In this document: one piece after another, positions 1-7,190 of the stretch
How the letters are laid out: the number at the start of each line of letters is the position of its first letter
Numbering within the stretch: the stretch's first letter is position 1
DNA from: Sulfitobacter sp. DSM 110093
GTDB lineage: Bacteria > Pseudomonadota > Alphaproteobacteria > Rhodobacterales > Rhodobacteraceae
Assembly (NCBI RefSeq): GCF_022788715.1
Contig: NZ_CP085167.1
Coordinates: 3,159,501 to 3,223,500, forward strand
Direction: 5' to 3'
Length of the DNA stretch: 64,000 nucleotides
Program-made: the position numbers and the translations under genes
The notes under the pieces: generated by a model
The model's input: the letters and a program-made list of their open reading frames with translations, nothing else
Told to the model about the DNA's origin: nothing
Databases searched by the model: none

Positions 1-792
1 GACGTCTTCATCAGGGACATGCGCACCCGCAAGCAATACGTAATCCCAAGTCAGGAAATCCATCGTCTCTGGCACACCCACCCGGAATGGGGCAGGATCT
101 GCTTTGGACAGGTAATATGCTGGCCGCACGGTCTTTATTGCTTTGGCTGCAGCTTCGTCGGCATTGATCGACAGGAACCGCACGCCACCTACCGACGCGT
201 CGACTTCAGCAACTTTCGGCGCTCCTACGGCAAAAAGAGCGGTGTCAGTGCGGCCCGACGCCAGCGCATCCGCACCACGGATGAGTTCAGGTACGGGAAC
301 AGCCTGAACGTCATCCATCCCAAGCCCAACCGCTGACAAGATGCCAGCGACATTTGCAGCTCCGGTCGGAAAAGCGTCCCAACCGGAGGGAACCTTCTTG
401 CCGACCAGTTCTTCGACGCTTGTTATGCCACTATCTGCTTTTACGAACAGACCGACCTGAACCGCAATGATGCGCGCGACAACGCGCAGATTTTTCATCG
501 GGTTATCGTAGCCATGCTGGCCGTTCACCGCGACAATCAGATCATTGATGTCATTGACTGCGAATTCTGCCTGACCGTTTTCGATGATCTGCTGGAACTG
601 GTTTGAGCCACCGAAGGGCTGGACCACCAGCTTCATGCCGATGCTTTCGCGTGCCTGCGCGGCAATGGCGGTGGACATTGTGTTGCCAGCCGACCCCTGC
701 GGGAGACTCGCGAACGACTTAACCTGTGCCGACGCTGCGCCAGCACACGCTACGATAACAATAGCCGCAACCAATATCTTTTTAATTTGCAT
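1..792 (-). CDS. TAXI-family TRAP transporter solute-binding protein (partial, 3' end outside window)
   Basis: The first 264 codons of a periplasmic substrate receptor are in the window; the 3' end lies off the left edge. A signal peptide is clear: MQIKK, a hydrophobic stretch, then an ASA|Q cleavage site near residue 23. The mature start (SLPQGSAGNTMSTAIA) and a following FGGSNQ segment match the TAXI (TRAP-associated extracytoplasmic) receptor pattern. A GGGAGGAACAG ribosome site precedes the ATG. Such receptors feed a fused DctQM-type permease, expected further left but not seen. The divergent GntR gene and the aromatic genes beyond it suggest the ligand is an aromatic or organic acid; that part is inference. 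Confidence 0.85.
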   Translation of the reverse strand, partial: MQIKKILVAAIVIVACAGAASAQVKSFASLPQGSAGNTMSTAIAAQARESIGMKLVVQPFGGSNQFQQIIENGQAEFAVNDINDLIVAVNGQHGYDNPMKNLRVVARIIAVQVGLFVKADSGITSVEELVGKKVPSGWDAFPTGAANVAGILSAVGLGMDDVQAVPVPELIRGADALASGRTDTALFAVGAPKVAEVDASVGGVRFLSINADEAAAKAIKTVRPAYYLSKADPAPFRVGVPETMDFLTWDYVLLAGAHVPDEDV

Positions 793-1040
793 TCCTGTTC
801 CTCCCGTTTGGATCACCCCCAAGGCGGCATATTTGCCGTGCCGCGACGCGGCTACCTATGTCGCAAATAAAATGCAAAATTTATCTAAAGTCAATATTGT
901 ATATTATTTTACGTTTATATATACCGTTGTGGAGCTGAGCACTACTGTGGGTGCTGCGCCCCTGCCTCGTAGAAATAGGCACGCAGCAGGGACCGACGAG
1001 AGCCTGTAGTGCCCGAGGACGACAAAGGTGACTGAATAGT
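793..1040. promoter_or_regulatory. Divergent intergenic region between TAXI receptor and GntR regulator
   Basis: A 248-bp gap between two divergent genes. Positions 870-930 are strikingly AT-rich (around ATATTGTATATTA) within GC-rich DNA. This suits back-to-back promoters and a GntR operator, but no perfect operator dyad was identified by eye. Confidence 0.35.
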
Positions 1041-1775
1041 ATGGCGATACAAAAAAGAGATGCTGCCACAAATGGCACCACCGGATTGCAAGGCAGCTCT
1101 GAAGCCGCTTCGACGGTTCAGACCCGCATTCGTGACGATATTATTGAAGGGCAGTTGGAGCCAGGTAGCAAACTCAAGATCGACGTTCTCCAGGAGCGGT
1201 ACGGAACCAGCGCAACGCCGCTGAGAGAGGCGCTGGTCTTTCTGTCCGCCACGGGGCTTGTAGACAGAATCGAACGACGCGGTTTCCGGGTCGCGAAAGT
1301 CTCGTCTGACGACTACATGCAAATTTTCGAGGCCCGCTGTTTGCTGGAAGCACGGGCACTGCGCGACTCCATTGAGCTTGGTGATGCCCGTTGGGAAGAG
1401 AGGATTGTCTTGTCTCTGTTCCATCTCTCGCGGGAATCCGAATTGGAGGCCGAGACCGGAAGCGGGCTTTCTGACAGTTGGGAAGCAAAGCACCGCGAGT
1501 TTCACGAGGCGCTGATTTCGGGGTGTCCGTCAAAGTATATCCTCCGGTTCTGCTCGCAGCTTTATGACGACAGTAATAGATATCGTTACATCGCACGGCT
1601 GAGCGCGCGTGCACGTATTGGAGCATACGAGGAGCACAAGAAAATCGGCGATTCCGTTTTACGCAGAGACGTAGATGCCAGCGTTGAGCTTCTGGTGGAT
1701 CATTTGCGACGAACGGCGGATTTTTTGAAAGATTCACTGGCTGACATCCCGAATTTCGACGGGCAACACCGGTAA
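1041..1775 (+). CDS. GntR-family transcriptional regulator (FCD/FadR type)
   Basis: This is a 244-residue regulator. The N-terminal winged helix (about residues 25-95) has the GntR signature: IRDDIIEGQLEPGSKL, then a helix with TSATPLREAL and a wing ending RRGFRV. The C-terminal all-helical FCD effector domain (about 105-230) keeps the spaced His/Asp/Arg pattern (EAKHREFHEAL, then HLRRTADF). FCD regulators usually repress a neighbouring catabolic operon until an organic acid binds. It lies 32 bp upstream of the FAH-family gene and diverges from the TAXI receptor, so it probably controls both sides. The ligand cannot be read from the sequence. Confidence 0.88.
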   Translation: MAIQKRDAATNGTTGLQGSSEAASTVQTRIRDDIIEGQLEPGSKLKIDVLQERYGTSATPLREALVFLSATGLVDRIERRGFRVAKVSSDDYMQIFEARCLLEARALRDSIELGDARWEERIVLSLFHLSRESELEAETGSGLSDSWEAKHREFHEALISGCPSKYILRFCSQLYDDSNRYRYIARLSARARIGAYEEHKKIGDSVLRRDVDASVELLVDHLRRTADFLKDSLADIPNFDGQHR

Positions 1776-1807
1776 CCCCCAGATAAAACAGTAGAAAGGA
1801 ATGTGAG

Positions 1808-2665
1808 ATGCGCATTTGTCGATTTGATGAAGGACTCCTTGGCGTTGTCGATGGCGGTGAAGTTGTCGATGTAACGGGCGTTCTTGCACGGTTGCCGAGC
1901 CAGACTTGGCCTTATCCTCCGGGTGATCTGTTCATATCGCACTTCAGCGAACTGCGCTCGGCAATCGAGGAAGCCGCCAAGTCAGGCGCGCGCAAACCGA
2001 TCGAACAGGTGCGGTTGCTCAGCCCGATTGGAAACCCTGGAAAACTGATTGGTGCACCGGTAAATTACAAGCTGCACTTGGACGAAGCCCGCGCGGATTC
2101 CGAGATCCACAACGATACCAAAATCCTGACGATCCATGAATGCGGTGTTTTCTTGAAGGCAAACAGCTCACTCGTTGGGCCCGGTGAAGGGGTTGTGTCG
2201 ACGTGGGCGGATCGCCGTATCGATCACGAAATCGAACTGGCCGCGATCATCGGGAAGCCTTGCCGGAATGTCTCGAAGGACGACGCGCTTTCTTATGTCG
2301 TTGGTTACGCGATTGGTCTTGATATGACGGTGCGCGGCACCGAGGATCGCAGTCTTCGCAAATCGCTGGATACCTTTTCCGTACTGGGCCCATGGATGGT
2401 AACTGCGGACGAATTTGGTGACCCGTCCAGCGTCGATTTTGAGCTTAAGATCGGTGAGGTTTCACGGCAAAAAGCCAATACACGTGACCTTATTCTGAAC
2501 GTTGCCGATTTGATCGAATATGCATCACGCGCCTACACTCTACAGCCTGGCGATGTGATTATGACCGGCACGCCAGAGGGCGTCGGACCGGTTGATCCCG
2601 GTGACCGGATGGATTGTTGGATCGATGGCATTGGCAAAATGTCAGTATCTGTCAGAGCGGCGTGA
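1808..2665 (+). CDS. Fumarylacetoacetate hydrolase-family protein, likely acylpyruvate hydrolase
   Basis: This 285-residue protein has the single-domain FAH fold. Its C-terminal catalytic part (about 70-280) carries the family signatures: GAPVNYKLH, the metal-binding DHEIELAAIIG with its acidic pair, GLDMTVR and a terminal GDVIMTGTPEGVGPV. FAH-family hydrolases in gentisate pathways split fumarylpyruvate (or maleylpyruvate directly) to pyruvate and a C4 diacid. A gentisate dioxygenase lies nearby, so that role is preferred here, as inference. It heads an operon with the Rieske oxygenase (23-bp gap). No maleylpyruvate isomerase is seen in the cluster. Confidence 0.85.
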   Translation: MRICRFDEGLLGVVDGGEVVDVTGVLARLPSQTWPYPPGDLFISHFSELRSAIEEAAKSGARKPIEQVRLLSPIGNPGKLIGAPVNYKLHLDEARADSEIHNDTKILTIHECGVFLKANSSLVGPGEGVVSTWADRRIDHEIELAAIIGKPCRNVSKDDALSYVVGYAIGLDMTVRGTEDRSLRKSLDTFSVLGPWMVTADEFGDPSSVDFELKIGEVSRQKANTRDLILNVADLIEYASRAYTLQPGDVIMTGTPEGVGPVDPGDRMDCWIDGIGKMSVSVRAA

Positions 2666-2688
2666 AAAGCCAATTAGGGGAGGCCATT

Positions 2689-3756
2689 ATGACAAGCACA
2701 TCTTTTCCACAGAATGCGTGGTACGCAGCGGGGTGGTCGCATGACGTGGCACGTGCCTTGAAACCAGTCACCATATGTCAACGCAAGCTGGTGCTTTACC
2801 GCACTTCCAGCGGTGCGGTAACGGCGATGGATGACGCGTGTTGGCACCGCCTGGCACCGCTGTCCAAGGGGCGGATCGAAGGTGACAATGTTGTATGTCC
2901 ATACCATGGACTCAAGTTCGAACCGGGTGGCCGCTGCGTGCATATGCCGTCGCAGGACACGATCAATCCGTCGGCTTGTGTAAGGACTTACCCAGCAGTT
3001 GAGCGTCATCGGATGATCTGGCTTTGGCTTGGCGACCCTGCGCTGGCGGACGACAGCACCATTCCCGATCTTTGGTGGCTGACCAGTGACGACTGGGCCG
3101 GTGATGGCGGAACCATTCACACCAAATGTGATTATCGTCTTGTCTTGGACAACCTGATGGACCTGACACACGAGACCTTCGTGCACCCCGAAAGCATCGG
3201 GAACGAGGCCGTCGCAGAAGCGCCGTTCGATGTGACCAACGAGGGGCGCACCGTCAAGGTGACGCGCTGGATGAAGGGCATTGACGCACCTGCGTTCCTG
3301 CGGGCGCAATTGGGCAAGCCGGGTGATGTGGATCGTTGGCAGATCATCAATTTCACAGCACCCTCAACCATTGCGATTGACGTCGGTGTCGCACTCACTG
3401 GCACCGGCGCCCCAGAGGGAGACAGATCGCAAGGTGTGAACCTGATGGTGATCAACATCATTACGCCGGAAACAGACAAGACCGCGCATTATTTCTGGTG
3501 CGTGGTGCGCAACTACCGCACGCAAGACCAAAGCGCGACAGTCAGTATCCGTCGCGGTGTCCGTGAAGTATTCCGCCAAGACGAGGAAATCCTCGAAGCG
3601 CAACAAGAGGGTATGGACCGTCATCCCGACAAAGAGTTCTACAACCTCAACATTGATGCAGGAGGCATGTGGGCGCGTCGCAAAATCGACGCGATGATCG
3701 CAGAAGAAGCCGACGGCCCCAAAGGATTGCCCCAAGCGGAACGTGCCAATGCATGA
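2689..3756 (+). CDS. Rieske-type aromatic oxygenase, terminal subunit (VanA-like)
   Basis: 355 residues, starting at the ATG preceded by AATTAGGGGAGG; an in-frame start further upstream would overlap the FAH gene. The Rieske domain (about residues 5-110) has CWH and CPYH, the C-x-H...C-x2-H cluster ligands. The catalytic domain has the mononuclear iron motif DLTHETFVH with the preceding Asp. Overall it resembles vanillate O-demethylase VanA and related hydroxylating or demethylating oxygenases that use a VanB-type reductase, which follows immediately. With gentisate dioxygenase next door, the substrate is probably a benzoate that becomes gentisate or a direct precursor. The exact substrate is unknown. 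Confidence 0.88.
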   Translation: MTSTSFPQNAWYAAGWSHDVARALKPVTICQRKLVLYRTSSGAVTAMDDACWHRLAPLSKGRIEGDNVVCPYHGLKFEPGGRCVHMPSQDTINPSACVRTYPAVERHRMIWLWLGDPALADDSTIPDLWWLTSDDWAGDGGTIHTKCDYRLVLDNLMDLTHETFVHPESIGNEAVAEAPFDVTNEGRTVKVTRWMKGIDAPAFLRAQLGKPGDVDRWQIINFTAPSTIAIDVGVALTGTGAPEGDRSQGVNLMVINIITPETDKTAHYFWCVVRNYRTQDQSATVSIRRGVREVFRQDEEILEAQQEGMDRHPDKEFYNLNIDAGGMWARRKIDAMIAEEADGPKGLPQAERANA

Positions 3757-4732
3757 TGTATTTGACGTTAGCGTGGCGCAGGTTGATCGCTTGAGCTCCG
3801 ACGTGAACCGTATTTGGCTGACCTTCCCGGATGGGAGCCGGTGCTACCAGCCGGGCGGGCATCTTAAGTTTCACTTGCCGTTGCAAAACGGCATAGCGTC
3901 ACGTTCTTATTCGATGGTTGGCGTTGATGAGAATGGCCGAATCTGCATCGCTGTACGCCGTGCCGAACAAAGTGCGGGCGGATCGGAATATATGCACACT
4001 CTGGAACAGGGTGACACAGTTCGCCTTGAAACTGCGCCAAATCATCTGCCAGTTACTTATGCCGGAACCGACTATGCGTTGGTCGCCGGTGGTATCGGCA
4101 TTACGCCTCTGATCGGCATTGGCCGCGCGTTGCTGCGTGCGAGCAAAACCGTGCGCTTCGTCTATCTTGTGCGTGAGGCCTCGAACGCGCCGTTCATCAA
4201 CGAGTTGCGAGATACATTCGGCGATGCATTGACGTTGCATGACGATAGCGTCTCCGGTCTTTTTGACACGGCGGCATTTGTCAAATCGTTGTCGGCTGAC
4301 AGCTTTCTTTACATGTGCGGGCCAACCCCGATGATGGATGCCATGAAGGGGGCGTGGAAAACGGATGGTCGCCCTTCAAACCAGCTTCGCTTTGAGACAT
4401 TCGGCTCCTCGGGGCGCTTTCCCGCCGTGCCGTTTGAAGTCGAAGTTGTCGAAACCGGTGATGTCGTTCAGGTGGCCGCAAATCAGGGGATGCTCGATGC
4501 GTTGATGGCGGCAAATCAACCCGTGATGTTTGATTGCCGAAAGGGCGAATGTGGGCTGTGTAAAGTCAACATACTGTCATCTGAGTCAGAGGTGGATCAC
4601 CGCGATGTTTTTCTCAGCGCGCAGGAAAAAACGGCAAACCATGCAATGTGTTGCTGTGTGTCCCGTGCACATGGCGGCCGTCTTATAGTCAGTGTTGATG
4701 GGATCACCCACGGGCGCTCCGCGCCCGACTAA
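3749..4732 (+). CDS. PDR/VanB-family ferredoxin reductase
   Basis: About 327 residues. It has an N-terminal flavin/NAD(P)H-binding reductase module (RSYSMVG around residue 54, GGIGITPLIG around 115) and a C-terminal plant-type [2Fe-2S] ferredoxin domain with CRKGECGLC and a distal Cys in AMCCCV. This order (FMN, NAD, 2Fe-2S) is that of phthalate dioxygenase reductase and VanB. It should pass electrons from NAD(P)H to the Rieske subunit, whose stop codon it overlaps. The ATG at 3749 is preferred; an in-frame GTG at 3743 is an alternative two codons earlier. Confidence 0.88.
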   Translation: MHDVFDVSVAQVDRLSSDVNRIWLTFPDGSRCYQPGGHLKFHLPLQNGIASRSYSMVGVDENGRICIAVRRAEQSAGGSEYMHTLEQGDTVRLETAPNHLPVTYAGTDYALVAGGIGITPLIGIGRALLRASKTVRFVYLVREASNAPFINELRDTFGDALTLHDDSVSGLFDTAAFVKSLSADSFLYMCGPTPMMDAMKGAWKTDGRPSNQLRFETFGSSGRFPAVPFEVEVVETGDVVQVAANQGMLDALMAANQPVMFDCRKGECGLCKVNILSSESEVDHRDVFLSAQEKTANHAMCCCVSRAHGGRLIVSVDGITHGRSAPD

Positions 4733-4783
4733 ACAGCGCCGATTGTGCGCTCTGAACGAGAAAGCCAAAGAAACCCACACTTG

Positions 4784-4820
4784 CATCGACGGCTCCTTGT
4801 TAGCCGTCGATGTCATTTTT
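4784..4820 (+). terminator. Rho-independent terminator after the oxygenase operon
   Basis: A perfect 11-bp stem (CATCGACGGCT / AGCCGTCGATG) with a 7-nt loop is followed by a T-rich tail (TCATTTTT). It sits between the convergent reductase and gentisate dioxygenase genes and reads best on the plus strand. Confidence 0.75.
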
Positions 4821-4825
4821 CGTAC

Positions 4826-5869
4826 TTAGCTGCGCGGACGCTCTTCGTAGAATTCCAACTTTTGTTGAAGAGGCGCATCGTGGATACGGATCAAGAAGGC
4901 ATCTTCCGCGGCCTCGTGATCAATCTCTGCGAACACAGGCGCCGAGAAAGTATCCTTGTCGGACCATTCAATTGTCTTGCCGTCAATCACGGACGTGCCC
5001 TGACCTTTGACCACATGGAACACAGCGCTGGATGACCGAACTTTCTGCCGGACGGGATCGCCCTTACGCAGCATGGTTGCGGTGAACCCGAGAACCGCCA
5101 GACAGCTATCGCTGGTTCCGGGCTTTACGTAGTCCAGTTCAATTGCCTCACCTTCATCGGCATGTTCCGCCAAGTTGCGCAGGGCTTCTTCGGACCGCTT
5201 CCAAGGGTACCGCAGCATTTTGGCTTTGGGCTCAACCTCGGGGGCGTTACGGTTGGTTGGCAAAAGACCGGACGCAGCAAATTCCAGTTGTGAGGCATCG
5301 GGGCGGTTGCGTTGCGCGAGAAAGTCACCTTCTTCGCCATAACTGGCTTCCAGTCTTGCGAACAGCGGCAGGTCGAGTGCGTCGAGCCAAATCACAGGCT
5401 CTGCGCCATCATGGCCATGATCGTGCCATGCGCCGCCGGGTGTTAGAACAACGTCACCCATTTCCATCGGAAGACGTTCACCATCAACCACCGTGTAGGC
5501 GCCCTCACCCTCGACGATGATGCGCGCCGCGCTTGGTGTGTGTCTGTGGGAAGGTGCGCGCTCTCCGGGCAAAAGCAATTGCAGCCCAGCGTAAATGGTG
5601 GCCGTTGCCTGCATTGCCCCAGCACCACGCCCAGGATCAGATAGCATAAGCACACGGCGTTCAGCTTTTTCAACCGGCGTCAGTTCGCCTGCGCGCATTA
5701 GCAATGGGCGAACGTCTTTGTAGGCCCAGTTATGCGATTGCGTGACAGAATTGGGCTTATGCGGCGGCAACGTATTGCGAAGCAAAGGCCAGAGCGGATG
5801 AACCAACGTGCGTTCCATCTCGTCCTGATAGTCCTTTGGCAACTCCTCCATCGTCCCAAGATTATCCAT
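4826..5869 (-). CDS. Gentisate 1,2-dioxygenase (bicupin)
   Basis: 347 residues, starting at the ATG preceded by GGGAGGAATGCT. It is a two-cupin, Fe(II)-dependent ring-cleavage enzyme. The first cupin (about residues 90-185) has the metal-binding APSHRHTPSA and a later AWHDHG. Flanking family landmarks include HPLWPLLR and the IWLDALD segment. It opens gentisate between C1 and C2 to give maleylpyruvate in the cytoplasm. Length and motifs match the family, although salicylate or 1-hydroxy-2-naphthoate dioxygenases share the fold. It is divergent from a MarR gene and convergent with the Rieske operon. Confidence 0.87.
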   Translation of the reverse strand: MDNLGTMEELPKDYQDEMERTLVHPLWPLLRNTLPPHKPNSVTQSHNWAYKDVRPLLMRAGELTPVEKAERRVLMLSDPGRGAGAMQATATIYAGLQLLLPGERAPSHRHTPSAARIIVEGEGAYTVVDGERLPMEMGDVVLTPGGAWHDHGHDGAEPVIWLDALDLPLFARLEASYGEEGDFLAQRNRPDASQLEFAASGLLPTNRNAPEVEPKAKMLRYPWKRSEEALRNLAEHADEGEAIELDYVKPGTSDSCLAVLGFTATMLRKGDPVRQKVRSSSAVFHVVKGQGTSVIDGKTIEWSDKDTFSAPVFAEIDHEAAEDAFLIRIHDAPLQQKLEFYEERPRS

Positions 5870-6033
5870 AGCATTCCTCCCTTTCATGAATTTTAAACAA
5901 TGAGTATACTTACGGTCTGCAAAAGTCAAACTTTCTAATCTTCGACTTCTCATCATATCTAAGCGATAAGGGACTACGCTACGGGGTGCGCTGGCGCAAA
6001 AGAAGAAGTGTTTCATGTCGGAGTCTGGCAACC
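5870..6033. promoter_or_regulatory. Divergent promoter region between gentisate dioxygenase and MarR genes
   Basis: A 164-bp region holding promoters for both genes. A perfect 8-bp palindrome, AGTATACT, lies at 5903-5910 in an AT-rich context about 35 bp upstream of the dioxygenase start. It is the most plausible MarR half-site region seen; operator function is inferred. Confidence 0.4.
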
Positions 6034-6540
6034 ATGACCAACGAACCTGAGGAAATTGAAGGACGGTTAAAGCTGGAAGAAGTCTACTGCGCTCCTGGCT
6101 ATCTCATTCGACGATTACAGCAGGTTTCATCAGCCATCTTTCTTGACGAACTTTCCCAATGGAAGGTCACCCCGATCCAATATGCAGCACTTGTGGCAAT
6201 TCGCGAAACTCCCAGATTGGACCAAAGTGCCCTGTCCAGCGTTGTTGCGGCAGACCGCTCCACCATAGGAACGATGCTCCGCTCGCTTGAGGGTCGTGGC
6301 CTTGTCGTCAGAGAAGTGCCAAAGAACAATAAGCGCATTAAGACCCTGCGCATCTGCCCAGAGGGCGAACGTCTGTTAGATGAAACGCGCGCAGCAATCA
6401 GCGAAGTCGAAAATCGCCTCCTTTCGCCGTTTTCGCCCGACGAGAGAGTGGTCTTCATCGAGATGTTGACCCGTGCGGTGTCAGCACATAACGAGACCAG
6501 CCGAGCGCCGCTTCGGCCATCCAAGACCAACGCAAAGTAG
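6034..6540 (+). CDS. MarR-family transcriptional regulator
   Basis: 168 residues. The winged helix-turn-helix lies around residues 50-115: WKVTPIQYAALVAI, then LSSVVAADRSTIGTMLRSLEGRGLV and a wing with NKRIKTLRICPEG. These are standard MarR features. The start chosen gives MTNEPEEIEG; a longer reading would run into the dioxygenase promoter. MarR proteins beside aromatic genes usually repress until an aromatic ligand binds. The divergent gentisate dioxygenase is the obvious target, by inference. Confidence 0.87.
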   Translation: MTNEPEEIEGRLKLEEVYCAPGYLIRRLQQVSSAIFLDELSQWKVTPIQYAALVAIRETPRLDQSALSSVVAADRSTIGTMLRSLEGRGLVVREVPKNNKRIKTLRICPEGERLLDETRAAISEVENRLLSPFSPDERVVFIEMLTRAVSAHNETSRAPLRPSKTNAK

Positions 6541-6591
6541 ATGGCCAGCTGTCGCTTTGTCGGAACAATTTTTGTGCCAGAGACCGCTGCG

Positions 6592-7071
6592 CTAACCGGC
6601 CAATGTCCGTGACAGCCCGGCTTTGACGCGCCGCAACGGGATCGAGCTTTCGATGGAGGCAACTCCGGGAACCTTGGTAAAGGCACTGGTCAGGAAGCGT
6701 TCGAAATCGGCTGGTCCACGGGTTGCCACGCGCAAAAGATAGTCACGGTTGCCCGTCATCAACCAACAATCGACCACTTCTGGGAATCTACGTACGGCGG
6801 TCTCAAAGCTGGCCAGCGCGTTGTCCACTTGGCGTTCCAGTTTCACCGAAACGAAAACCGAGAATTCATACCCCAGAACAGCCTCGTCAATCAGCGCGGC
6901 ATAACCTGTGATCACTCCGGCTGCTTCCAAATTGCGTAACCTGCGCGCGACCGGTGAAGGGCTAAGGCCGACGGTTTCTGCCAGTTCGTTTATCGTCGCC
7001 CTGCCATTGCGTTGTAGGGCATGGAGAATATTCAGGTCATATGAGTCTAGATTGGTGCTAATCACCAGCAT
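6592..7071 (-). CDS. Lrp/AsnC-family transcriptional regulator
   Basis: 159 residues with an N-terminal AsnC-type HTH (LDSYDLNILHALQRNGRATI, then VGLSPSPVARRLRNLE) and a C-terminal RAM/AsnC ligand domain (from about residue 75, with VDCWLMTGNRDYLLRV and the closing IPLRRVK). It diverges from the AceE-like gene at 7191, which it probably controls. The arrangement resembles mdeR-mdeB of Pseudomonas putida, where an Lrp-type regulator governs 2-oxobutyrate dehydrogenase. That parallel is from memory, not alignment. Confidence 0.88.
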   Translation of the reverse strand: MLVISTNLDSYDLNILHALQRNGRATINELAETVGLSPSPVARRLRNLEAAGVITGYAALIDEAVLGYEFSVFVSVKLERQVDNALASFETAVRRFPEVVDCWLMTGNRDYLLRVATRGPADFERFLTSAFTKVPGVASIESSIPLRRVKAGLSRTLAG

Positions 7072-7190
7072 TATCCATATTCTTAATGCAAATCGCTAAT
7101 ATATTCATTCTAAACGCCGTCAAATGACCGAATTCGCTAATCATAAGGTGATATTCACTCGAAGCGTAAGAAATCAGGTAAGGACATGCA
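7072..7190. promoter_or_regulatory. Divergent Lrp/E1-gene promoter with direct repeats
   Basis: This 119-bp AT-rich region contains the octamer TCGCTAAT twice in direct orientation, at 7093-7100 and 7134-7141, 41 bp apart (about four helical turns). That spacing suits a multimeric Lrp-type protein. Function as operators is inferred. Confidence 0.45.
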
